From positions 1 through 5,974 of the forward strand of contig JAGCXJ010000041.1 in the NCBI GenBank assembly GCA_017961385.1: a DNA stretch of 5,974 bases. Reading direction: 5' to 3'. The DNA comes from Lachnospiraceae bacterium. Lineage in GTDB: Bacteria; Bacillota; Clostridia; Lachnospirales; Lachnospiraceae. Below, piece after piece: positions 1 through 5,974 of the stretch. The number at the start of each line of letters is the position of its first letter. Position 1 is the stretch's first letter. Below the pieces are notes generated by a model that worked only from the letters and a program-made list of their open reading frames with translations, ran no database searches and was not told the DNA's origin. The translations under genes were made by a program, and so were the position numbers.

Positions 1-1269
1 TATCAGTACAGCACACGGTATCATTCTGTTTGCCTTTATCCTGTCAAATACGGCAGTTATCGCCATTGTCACAAGAAGTATCAAAAGTCCGTAGACCGGG
101 GACTGATACCTTAGCGCTTCAGCAGGATTGCTGGGAGTCATCGCTGTCTTGCATACGATCAGAAAATATCCTGCAGTGACTGTTAAAAGAAGTCCGATGA
201 CAGAACCGATATGATCTGCACCTTTTTCCTTATCCTTTTCAACATTTTGTTCTTTTTTATCAATCGAAGAGTCTAAAACCAGGTTATTGGCCCATTTTAC
301 CTTTCTCCTGTACGAATAGAACATATACAAGAGCAGCCCCACAAGCAAAAGAATATAGAACATGCCGCTGAAGGTATAATCATTTAGCATCTGAACAAAG
401 AAATCTATCCTGTCACCTGTATTTGACATATCCATGAATGCCTGCGTGGATTCGACTCCTCTGTATCCGGAAAAGATGTGTCCGAGACATGCCGGATAAT
501 ATATGACTGCAGCTGCCATGCCTAAGCATACGCTTATCCCGTATATGAAGGCTTTTATTCTTGTATCCTTTTTTATGACCAGATATATGCAAATATATGC
601 CGTAACAAAGAAGGCAAACACCATGTAATAATAGTGTGTCAGAAAGCCTGCCATGGTAACAAGAAAAGTCGGAACAAACAGCTTCTTAAATGTGTATTCA
701 TTATCCCTTAGCGCTTTCATAGCAAGTAAAAGGACAAGAAAACACCACATGCTAAGCATCACATACATTCTTATGAATGTGACTGCGCTTAAAAAGCCGG
801 GTGAGAGTCCAAACAGCATGAGCGTAAAGAAATCCGTTAAAAAGCTCTTTCTGCCCGCAATATCAGCTATCTGCCACAGAAGGATCAGACATAAAAGATA
901 AAAGATGAGATTTATGCTGAGTCCCTGCCATTTTGAAAATGTGTTCTTTGAGAAAAAACAGACGATACGAAGAACAAAATAATAAAGCGGCGGATGAACA
1001 TCATAGGTCTGGCTGAGCTTTACCATGCCGAGGTTTAACGTCTCCCCGTCAAGCACCATGTACTCACTCCTGATCTCGTCCGTACTCTTCCACTCATGGT
1101 CGGTGGGGTACAGACCGTTTGTTACATCCGTCGAGTAATAAGAATAGTTTTCATCATAGTGAAATCCCTGCTTCTTATAACAGAAGAAGAAAGCCACTAT
1201 CATGGATATGATGACCGCAAGCCACAAAAGCAGCCTGCAGTAGATATCTTTTTTATCTTTTAAATACAT
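1..1269 (-). CDS. GT-C/PMT-type membrane glycosyltransferase, partial (C-terminus off window)
   Basis: The reading frame is open from an ATG at 1269-1267 to the window edge, giving 423 visible residues with no stop. It looks like a GT-C fold glycosyltransferase of the PMT/ArnT (GT39/GT83-like) group, which moves a sugar from a polyprenyl-phosphate donor on the outer face of the membrane. Visible evidence: a first helix (about 11-30); an acidic pair D39-E40 in the first outer loop, where GT-C enzymes keep their catalytic acid; the family-typical DVHPPLYY at 90-97; an R-x-Y at 167-169; THYYY at 211-215; RY at 387-388; and many hydrophobic helices. A Lys/Glu-rich stretch (about 338-350) is a probable cytoplasmic loop. 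The gene lies 11 nt after the CobS-like gene, so it is probably co-transcribed. The ribosome site is poor: GGTGG lies about 14 nt upstream, and in-frame GTG codons overlapping the previous stop are alternative starts. Acceptor and sugar are unknown. Confidence 0.85.
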   Translation of the reverse strand, partial: MYLKDKKDIYCRLLLWLAVIISMIVAFFFCYKKQGFHYDENYSYYSTDVTNGLYPTDHEWKSTDEIRSEYMVLDGETLNLGMVKLSQTYDVHPPLYYFVLRIVCFFSKNTFSKWQGLSINLIFYLLCLILLWQIADIAGRKSFLTDFFTLMLFGLSPGFLSAVTFIRMYVMLSMWCFLVLLLAMKALRDNEYTFKKLFVPTFLVTMAGFLTHYYYMVFAFFVTAYICIYLVIKKDTRIKAFIYGISVCLGMAAAVIYYPACLGHIFSGYRGVESTQAFMDMSNTGDRIDFFVQMLNDYTFSGMFYILLLVGLLLYMFYSYRRKVKWANNLVLDSSIDKKEQNVEKDKEKGADHIGSVIGLLLTVTAGYFLIVCKTAMTPSNPAEALRYQSPVYGLLILLVTMAITAVFDRIKANRMIPCAVLI

Positions 1270-1280
1270 ATCAATAAGCT

Positions 1281-2054
1281 TTACCACCACTTCTTGTAGG
1301 CAAGAAGTGCAGCCAAAGGAATGATTATCTCACACAGCTGGAGGAAGAATCCTGCACTGTCTTCAGTAATACCGCCGAAATGCTTCTGGGTTACCAGCCA
1401 GTAATAGACAAATGTGATCAATGCGCCTACTACGCAGGCAAGACCTACAGAGGCATTGAAGAATACCATGAAATATGCTCCTACCATTGCAAGAGCTCCG
1501 AGTATGATTATCTCGATCATCCTTGTTACAGAACTCTCGGGAATATAATTGACACATTTGCTCTCTTTTGCATGGTTGAGTGTCAGTATAGAAAGACCAA
1601 ACAGAGCTCTTGACATCACAAAGCCGATAGCAAGTATCGGAATGCCGTCAATGGGCATCTCGCTCCAGATACCTATATCAAGAAGATAATAGCTGAGGCA
1701 TACGATAATGGCAAAATATCCGCCATGGGAATCAGCTAGTATCTCCATCTTTTCTTCTCTTGTCTTGTGAGCGCTTAACGCATCAACAGTCTTGATAAAG
1801 CCTTCAAGATGTCTTCCGCCGGAAACTATGATCGGCAGTATTACACAGACAACTGCCGGCAAGAGCGCATAGTTGCATAAATACGGCCAGCCTTCCGAAC
1901 ATATGAAAATAAGTCCGCCAATTATAAACCCTATCAACGGAACAAAAAGAAGAATATACTGAGCCGATTCTTCTTCGTTCTTTTTTTCACGAGCTTTCGG
2001 ACTGATCGAATACTTGGAGAAAGCCAATACAAAGCTTTTAAAAACTGCGTTCAT
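1281..2054 (-). CDS. CobS-like adenosylcobinamide-GDP ribazoletransferase family protein, divergent
   Basis: This 257-residue polytopic membrane protein matches the CobS family in length and layout. CobS joins alpha-ribazole(-phosphate) to adenosylcobinamide-GDP at the inner membrane, completing the nucleotide loop of B12. Visible family blocks: FVPLIGFIIGG (37-47), GGRHLEG (79-85), TVDAL (89-93), a REEKMEILADS block (99-109), MSRA (147-150), and a C-terminal FGGITEDSAGFFLQLCE (226-242). Against the usual H-x-D-G...D-T-x-D and G-G-x-T-G-D motifs, three positions differ: Glu84 for Asp, Lys88 for Asp, and Glu231 for Gly. Activity is therefore uncertain. It starts 11 nt after the DUF3048 gene with a clear AAGGA 6 nt before the ATG, so the two are one transcript. 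No cobU, cobT, cobC or cobD is visible, and there is no B12 riboswitch. It could be a working divergent CobS or a repurposed homologue, so I give no gene symbol. Confidence 0.8.
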   Translation of the reverse strand: MNAVFKSFVLAFSKYSISPKAREKKNEEESAQYILLFVPLIGFIIGGLIFICSEGWPYLCNYALLPAVVCVILPIIVSGGRHLEGFIKTVDALSAHKTREEKMEILADSHGGYFAIIVCLSYYLLDIGIWSEMPIDGIPILAIGFVMSRALFGLSILTLNHAKESKCVNYIPESSVTRMIEIIILGALAMVGAYFMVFFNASVGLACVVGALITFVYYWLVTQKHFGGITEDSAGFFLQLCEIIIPLAALLAYKKWW

Positions 2055-2065
2055 ATGAATTCCTT

Positions 2066-3193
2066 TTATTCAATAACCACATCATCGGCATAGTCATTCC
2101 AGATAATGCAAACCCAGGTCTTGCCTGGTGTAAGCGGTATCGGATTGCCGTCATAATCGGTATAGGTTGCGGGAAGTGTATCCTCTGTTCTCTTCCAGGT
2201 GCCTTCTTTCATCTTGCCCTGAGTGAATACCTGTACCTTGTATCCGTTATCACCGTGACATCCAAATGCCAGGTAATCATGTACATCTCTTACTTCACCG
2301 TGACAGTACTGGAATATAACATTGTCAAACTTAAGCTGCTGCCCTGTCACTTCATCAATATGTTCGCTGCCATACTGGAATCTGTAATACTTTCCATCTT
2401 CGGCATTATACTCGAATCTTGACTGGACTGTAGAGAAACCGTTTGCTTTTCCGGTTTCCTTTCCTCCTGGATATAAAACGGTGGCTGACGGATCATTGCT
2501 GTAAGCGTTATCACCGTCTTTAAGGTATGTGAACTTGGGAGTATATCCCTCCCTTAGTGTAGTCCTGTAACCAAACTTTTCAATATCCTCTAGCAGACCT
2601 TGCGTGTTGATATACACGTTGTGAGGCGCCTTTCTTTCGGATACTCGGTAAAATGTGTTGGTAGCGGGTCTTTCGATACCTGAAACAGCTCCGCTTATGT
2701 TGTCGACTCCGTCAGAATTAAGATAATCGCCTACATAAGGCGTAGCCTGACCGAAGTGACAGTAGATACAGTCGTACTCGTTTGCCAAAAATACAAAGTA
2801 ATCTCTGCAGCTTCTTATCGAACCTATCTTCTCAACATGTTCATAGTCTTCGAAAATGCCCATGAGACGCGTGATACGTCCTTCTACCGGACATTCATAT
2901 ATAATGGAAGCTTCACTTGTGCCTGACTGAGGACAGCCTTCTTTGATGTTATTTAACATCACAGCAAGCGGTCTGTGCTGCTGCTGTTCCTTTGTACAGG
3001 GCAATCCCGTGAAATAACTGACTATATCTTCATCCACCACTTCCGCAGCCGGATCCGTTTCGGTCTCGACTATCTGAGGTGTCTGTGTTTCTTGTATATT
3101 CTGTGTATCCTCTGCTGCTTCCTTGGGCGTCTTGCAGGCCGTAAGTGTCATGGTAAGTACCAAAACAGCAAGTATACCTATTCTTTTCGACAT
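2066..3193 (-). CDS. DUF3048 (YerB-like) lipoprotein
   Basis: This 375-residue predicted lipoprotein has a signal peptide (1-19) ending in the lipobox LTAC, so Cys20 would be lipidated and the protein anchored to the outer face of the membrane. An acidic, Gln/Thr-rich linker (about 21-55) precedes the folded part. The DUF3048 core is recognised by RPLAVMLNN (74-82), PQSG (88-91), VEGRITR (103-109), IGSIRSCR (123-130), EYDCIYCHFG (139-148) and PHNVY (190-194). The C-terminal DUF3048 part has HIDEVTGQQL (278-287), NVIFQY (291-296) and GTWKR (331-335), then a TWVCIIW strand at 359-365. B. subtilis YerB belongs to this family; its function is unknown. The start is supported by AGGAG 9 nt upstream. 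The core has nine cysteines besides the lipobox one, some at positions usually hydrophobic in relatives. It is the first gene of a tight three-gene set with the CobS-like and glycosyltransferase genes. Confidence 0.93.
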   Translation of the reverse strand: MSKRIGILAVLVLTMTLTACKTPKEAAEDTQNIQETQTPQIVETETDPAAEVVDEDIVSYFTGLPCTKEQQQHRPLAVMLNNIKEGCPQSGTSEASIIYECPVEGRITRLMGIFEDYEHVEKIGSIRSCRDYFVFLANEYDCIYCHFGQATPYVGDYLNSDGVDNISGAVSGIERPATNTFYRVSERKAPHNVYINTQGLLEDIEKFGYRTTLREGYTPKFTYLKDGDNAYSNDPSATVLYPGGKETGKANGFSTVQSRFEYNAEDGKYYRFQYGSEHIDEVTGQQLKFDNVIFQYCHGEVRDVHDYLAFGCHGDNGYKVQVFTQGKMKEGTWKRTEDTLPATYTDYDGNPIPLTPGKTWVCIIWNDYADDVVIE

Positions 3194-3305
3194 ACGTCTT
3201 ATCTCCTGATCATATAGTAGACGCTATTCTACATGATTTTACAACTAAAGGAATAAAAAATCTACCCTTTTGGTGTATTTTATGGAATGCACGGATCATT
3301 GCATA
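3194..3305 (-). promoter_or_regulatory. intergenic region with probable promoter for the DUF3048 gene
   Basis: This 112-nt gap lies between the flippase stop and the lipoprotein start. On the minus strand, a TAGAAT (3231-3226) would be a good -10 box and would give a leader of about 25 nt ending in the AGGAG ribosome site; a second candidate, TAAAAT, is at 3241-3236. The -35 match is poor (ATTCCT or TTCCTT about 16-17 nt upstream). An inverted repeat GTAGA-N6-TCTAC (3232-3217) overlaps the first -10 box and could be an operator or a small leader hairpin. I see no convincing terminator after the flippase: a weak ATGCA/TGCAT stem has no U tract, and a six-T run near 3260 follows only a very weak stem. 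Read-through from the flippase is therefore possible. There is no room or motif for a cobalamin riboswitch. Confidence 0.4.
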
Positions 3306-4976
3306 TCATAACAATCCGGCTTTTTTGCATATTTTTATCATCAGATTACCCTTTGGTATCGTCTTAAGAGCTTCCTCATCCACAGCTCCGCTCCTGATAA
3401 GACTTATCGAATATACAAACAGGGCAAATACAAGATCTATGACAAGGATGAGCGCATTGGCAGGCCAGCTCAGCTGCTCTCCTTTTGTAAAATATATATA
3501 CAGCTGTCTTCCGAGCTGATTGGTCAGCCATATGACTGCGCCCATGATGAAGGCACATATAAAAGGAAGCACGAACGTCTTCTTTATCTCCTGTTCGTAT
3601 CCAAGCTGAGTCTTTAGCGACTTTCCGTTCATGATGCACATGAGCAGTGAATATATGACATTTGCAAGACAAAGCGAATACAATCCGAGATTCGTCTTAA
3701 ACAGCATGAACACTAAAAGAAGAGCCTGGATCACCAAGGCTATCGCAGCATGTATCACCGGTCTGTTGACAAATCCCGTTCCCTGCAGCATTCCGTTGCT
3801 CAATGTTGACAGGCAATATAATACGACCGCAACAGATAATACCTTTATGAGCAGTGAAACCGTATCAAGAGATGCCTTTTGAGGATACAGAAGCATTGCT
3901 ACCGGATGCGAGAGCACGAGCAGTCCCACGCATGAGGGTATCGCTATGAGCATTGTCGCCCTGATCGCGCTGGCCATCTTTTCCCGGGTCTGATCATATT
4001 CCTTTCGTTCATAAGATGAAGATATGACAGGGATCAGAGCCGCCGACATCGCAGTCGATATTGCGACCGGGATATTTATTATCTGCATGGCCTTTCCTGA
4101 AAAGAGTCCGTAAAGAGTTGTCGATGTTGCCTCATCCATTCCCTGATACTTCTGTGTGATCGTCTGATAGATCTTTAGATTGGATGCGGTAGAAAGATTA
4201 TATATGCAGGTGCTGAGTACGATAGGCGTTACCATGCTCACCAGTATTATCGCAGTCTGCCCTACAGAAAGTACATTTTCATTTTCATCCGACTGTATGC
4301 GTTCTTTAATGTTCTTCTTTGAGTGAAGATAAACGGCAAACATGAAGAGCAATGCTATGACTACTCCGCTTCCGGTTCCGAGCGCACTTCCGATAGCTCC
4401 GTATATAGCCCTTGTAGTCTGACTGTTGTCTATTACGGACTGGGTAAGGATATATGCCGCCGTTATAGATACTATGGCATTTAATATCTGTTCGATTATC
4501 TGGGATACAGAGGTTTCAACCATGCTCCTGTGAGCCTGAAAGTATCCTCTTAAGCATCCGAGAAATCCCGAAAAGAAAATGGTCGGAGAAAAGACTCTCA
4601 AAACCATTGCCGAATTATGACCTACGAGTCTGTCCGCACATGTGAAGCAGAAAAGCGATGCTATGCTTCCGACGATAATGACATAAACAATAGAACCCAC
4701 AAACAGCCTGTGAGCATTTCTGTACTGTCCTGTTCCCAGCCTTGCCGCTATTACCTTTGATATGGCAGACGGTATGCTGTATGACGAAACAAGGAGTATT
4801 ATAGTATATATGTTGTATGCAGTATTGTAATATCCGTTGCCTTCATCGCCTATGATGAGAACGATCGGACTCCTGTACAGTATGCCTATGAGTCTGACTA
4901 TTATCCCGGCAGCCGCAAGGATACCTGCCTGCATGATGAAATTGTTCTTTGTCTCTTTCTTGTTATCCTGCATCAT
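3306..4976 (-). CDS. MOP-superfamily flippase, SpoVB/YtgP (MurJ-like) polysaccharide biosynthesis protein
   Basis: This 556-residue integral membrane protein has about 14 predicted helices and belongs to the MVF/polysaccharide-transport branch of the MOP exporters (SpoVB, YtgP, MurJ). Members flip undecaprenyl-linked precursors such as lipid II to the outer face of the membrane. Visible signatures: a short Lys-rich N-tail, then the first helix with R28; GDEGNGYYNTAY (43-54); the serine/proline-rich helix with SIPSAISK (67-74); RGYFQAHR (143-150) followed by SVSQIIEQ (156-163); NGMLQGTGFVNRP (394-406); and an LKTIPKG tail (537-543) typical of the SpoVB group. Length is normal for the family. 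The annotated start is the first of two ATG codons in a row (4976 and 4973). No Shine-Dalgarno precedes either, but a perfect TATAAT ends 8 nt before, suggesting a leaderless transcript. Substrate cannot be told from sequence: peptidoglycan precursor or another glycan lipid are both possible. Confidence 0.93.
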   Translation of the reverse strand: MMQDNKKETKNNFIMQAGILAAAGIIVRLIGILYRSPIVLIIGDEGNGYYNTAYNIYTIILLVSSYSIPSAISKVIAARLGTGQYRNAHRLFVGSIVYVIIVGSIASLFCFTCADRLVGHNSAMVLRVFSPTIFFSGFLGCLRGYFQAHRSMVETSVSQIIEQILNAIVSITAAYILTQSVIDNSQTTRAIYGAIGSALGTGSGVVIALLFMFAVYLHSKKNIKERIQSDENENVLSVGQTAIILVSMVTPIVLSTCIYNLSTASNLKIYQTITQKYQGMDEATSTTLYGLFSGKAMQIINIPVAISTAMSAALIPVISSSYERKEYDQTREKMASAIRATMLIAIPSCVGLLVLSHPVAMLLYPQKASLDTVSLLIKVLSVAVVLYCLSTLSNGMLQGTGFVNRPVIHAAIALVIQALLLVFMLFKTNLGLYSLCLANVIYSLLMCIMNGKSLKTQLGYEQEIKKTFVLPFICAFIMGAVIWLTNQLGRQLYIYFTKGEQLSWPANALILVIDLVFALFVYSISLIRSGAVDEEALKTIPKGNLMIKICKKAGLL

Positions 4977-5069
4977 CGAAAAATATTATAGATTATCTTT
5001 ATAAATAAAAAAACCCCTTAGAGTTCATACGTCTGCATACCGGATGCTTCTTTCTCTGTCATAATAAAG
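4977..5069 (-). promoter_or_regulatory. intergenic region with TATAAT box immediately upstream of the flippase start
   Basis: This 93-nt gap lies between the 102-residue protein and the flippase. A perfect -10 hexamer TATAAT is at 4990-4985, with only ATTTTTCG between it and the ATG at 4976. With usual sigma-A spacing, transcription would start at 4978-4976, on or next to the start codon. The -35 region 17 nt upstream is a plain T run and matches poorly. Further upstream, GGGG followed by seven T (5017-5007) resembles the end of a terminator, but I find no matching CCCC arm within the gap, so I do not call one. A 14-codon ORF (5062-5018) with a poorly spaced AAAGG ends directly before that G/T run. 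Confidence 0.4.
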
Positions 5070-5378
5070 CTAGCCTTTGCTCTTCTTAACACATTCATTC
5101 ATAGCCTTATCGGCTTCCTCGTCCCAGACCATTCTTTCAGGTCCCAGAGTCCCGTACATGGTATTTTCAAAAGAATATGTCATTTTGGCTGTCTTGATAA
5201 GTCTTTCGTTTTCAATATCATCACCAAATGAACCGAGCTGCTCATAAATTACGCTTGTTATCTCGTAATCATACTGTTCGCGTCCTTCTCTGCTGGTATA
5301 AATGATCTCGGCAAAATACCTGTCATTTTCCTTATCATAGTAGGCTGTCCAGTTGTTTCCCTGTTTTTTTGCTTTCAT
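5070..5378 (-). CDS. hypothetical small soluble protein
   Basis: I do not recognise this 102-residue protein. It has no signal peptide and no hydrophobic segment, so it is probably cytoplasmic. The N-terminal half alternates charged and aromatic residues (W10, Y13, Y14, Y21, F22, Y27, Y36, Y38), as in paired beta strands. The C-terminal third is charged and probably helical (WDEEADKAMNECVKK, 85-99). The start is supported by GGAG 7 nt before the ATG, lying in the 18-nt gap after the DUF3592-type gene. The two small genes are therefore almost certainly co-transcribed and may act together. Good ribosome site, tight spacing and plausible composition make it a real gene; function is unknown. Confidence 0.75.
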   Translation of the reverse strand: MKAKKQGNNWTAYYDKENDRYFAEIIYTSREGREQYDYEITSVIYEQLGSFGDDIENERLIKTAKMTYSFENTMYGTLGPERMVWDEEADKAMNECVKKSKG

Positions 5379-5396
5379 ATGCTTTCTCCGAATCTG

Positions 5397-5852
5397 TCAC
5401 AATATCATGCTTAATATGATCGGAACTAAGATGATCAGACCGGCAATTATCAGACAGGTAGCTGCCTCTCCGATGCCAGTGCACCATCTGTAGTCATATA
5501 CGGTACAGTTTTTATTCGGATCTTTGGGATCATATCTGACCTTTATATTGTTGCTCAGACTCAAAGATGAGACTTCTCCGTATCCTGTATACTCTTTTCC
5601 ATCTGCTTTAAAGACATATTTTGAAAACTTTGACTCATCCATCTTCTGAGACGGTGTATCAAACCTTTTCCAGTTATTATCATATTCCTTTATAGTTTCG
5701 CTCGTTAATTCTCTTGCAGTTGTGATCCTGCTCATGCACCTGTATTCTTTTCGCTTGTTCTTATTGATATCAACAAACAAGAAACCAAGAGCAAGAAAGA
5801 CTGCAATAATACCTATCACAATATCCAGAACGATCATTGACTGACTTAACAT
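5397..5852 (-). CDS. DUF3592-like two-helix membrane protein
   Basis: This is a 151-residue protein with a hydrophobic helix at each end (about 7-28 and 128-150) and a soluble middle domain of about 95 residues. The middle part, FKADGKEYTGYG (81-92) then NNIKVRYDPKDPNKN (101-115), fits the DUF3592 pattern of a short beta domain ending in a V-x-Y-x-P-x-x-P motif just before the second helix. The function of this family is unknown. The basic run KNKRKEYR (31-38) right after helix 1 would place the middle domain in the cytoplasm by the positive-inside rule, though this is only a prediction. The ATG at 5852 has an excellent AAGGAG 5 nt upstream. The gene is the first in the visible unit, downstream of a terminator, and is followed after 18 nt by the 102-residue gene. 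Confidence 0.8.
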   Translation of the reverse strand: MLSQSMIVLDIVIGIIAVFLALGFLFVDINKNKRKEYRCMSRITTARELTSETIKEYDNNWKRFDTPSQKMDESKFSKYVFKADGKEYTGYGEVSSLSLSNNIKVRYDPKDPNKNCTVYDYRWCTGIGEAATCLIIAGLIILVPIILSMIL

Positions 5853-5946
5853 TTCTTCTCCTTTTTTGCGAAATCTGCAATCATCCCTTTTAATATATCA
5901 TTACCTGTGAGATATTCATACATACAGACTTAAAAAGCGTGTCCGG
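5853..5946 (-). promoter_or_regulatory. leader region of the DUF3592-like gene
   Basis: This segment lies between the edge terminator and the DUF3592-like start, so a promoter is expected here. The best -10 candidate is TATATT in the AT-rich stretch at about 5899-5890, but no good -35 box sits 16-18 nt upstream, so the exact promoter is not resolved. The AAGGAG ribosome site is next to the gene. A 25-codon ORF (5923-5846, minus strand) runs through the leader and overlaps the start of the gene by 7 nt; it has no clear ribosome site of its own. Confidence 0.3.
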
Positions 5947-5974
5947 AAAAATAAAAACTCCCTGCCAAACGGCA
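5947..5974 (-). terminator. rho-independent terminator of an upstream minus-strand gene, cut by the window edge
   Basis: On the minus strand the sequence enters as TGCC-GTTT-GGCA, a 4-bp stem with a 4-nt loop, continues with GGGAG, and then runs into TTTTTATTTTT. The GGGAG would lengthen the stem to 9 bp if the bases just outside the window read CTCCC, which is the expected form for an intrinsic terminator. The inner stem and U tract are seen directly; the outer arm is inferred. On this reading, the DUF3592-like gene is the first gene of its own transcription unit. Confidence 0.7.

Noticed and set aside
653..901. Plus-strand ORF of 82 codons
   Set aside because: It lies opposite the continuous glycosyltransferase frame, which has clear family motifs on the minus strand; the plus-strand product resembles nothing.
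1363..1613. ORFs on both strands inside the CobS-like gene (1363-1557 minus, 1380-1613 plus)
   Set aside because: Out-of-frame shadows of a recognisable CobS family protein.
2975..3217. Plus-strand ORF of 80 codons
   Set aside because: Antisense to the signal peptide and start of the DUF3048 lipoprotein; no independent support.
2055..3305. Cobalamin riboswitch controlling the CobS-like gene
   Set aside because: Only 11 nt precede the CobS-like gene, and the 112-nt gap before the operon is too short and lacks a recognisable B12-box sequence.
3245..3305. Terminator after the flippase
   Set aside because: The ATGCA/TGCAT stem near 3285-3305 has no following U tract, and the six-T run near 3260 is preceded only by a very weak interrupted stem.
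3325..3882. ORFs inside the flippase gene (3325-3519 plus, 3376-3672 minus, 3631-3882 plus)
   Set aside because: Shadows of the SpoVB/MurJ-like frame, which is intact and of normal length.
5063..5076. Near-palindrome around the stop of the 102-residue gene (AAAGGCTAGCTTT)
   Set aside because: Short, AT-flanked and without a U tract; it cannot be a terminator and is probably chance.
1..5974. Mobile element, prophage, defence island or CRISPR
   Set aside because: No transposase, integrase, terminal repeats, direct-repeat array or defence gene is visible; gene content and direction are uniform and chromosomal.

Overview
The window reads as chromosomal DNA from a low-to-mid GC anaerobic Firmicute. 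The protein families and wording (a SpoVB/YtgP-type flippase, a YerB-type DUF3048 lipoprotein and a Clostridia-style CobS) suggest class Clostridia, most likely Lachnospiraceae. That assignment is an inference from protein style, not from a marker gene. All six supported genes lie on the minus strand, so transcription runs from high to low coordinates. No plus-strand gene, RNA gene, mobile element, repeat array or CRISPR was found.

In transcription order: the right edge (5947-5974) holds a terminator cut by the window end, which closes an unseen upstream unit. Next come two small genes of unknown function, 18 nt apart: a 151-residue two-helix membrane protein of DUF3592 type (5852-5397) and a 102-residue soluble protein (5378-5070). 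A 93-nt gap follows; its end carries a perfect TATAAT only 8 nt before the start of a 556-residue MOP-superfamily (SpoVB/MurJ-like) flippase (4976-3306), which has no visible ribosome binding site. A 112-nt gap with a probable promoter leads to three tightly packed genes, each separated by 11 nt: a DUF3048 (YerB-like) lipoprotein (3193-2066), a divergent CobS-like membrane protein (2054-1281), and a polytopic GT-C/PMT-type glycosyltransferase (1269 to beyond position 1).

Most of the set points to the cell envelope: a lipid-linked glycan flippase, a glycosyltransferase that would use a polyprenyl-linked sugar, a surface lipoprotein and a small membrane protein. The odd member is CobS, the last enzyme of cobalamin nucleotide-loop assembly. 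It sits away from any other cob gene, has no B12 riboswitch before it, and has changes at three normally invariant motif positions. This divergent CobS in an envelope operon and the possible leaderless start of the flippase are the two points most worth checking. The rest looks like ordinary chromosomal gene content.
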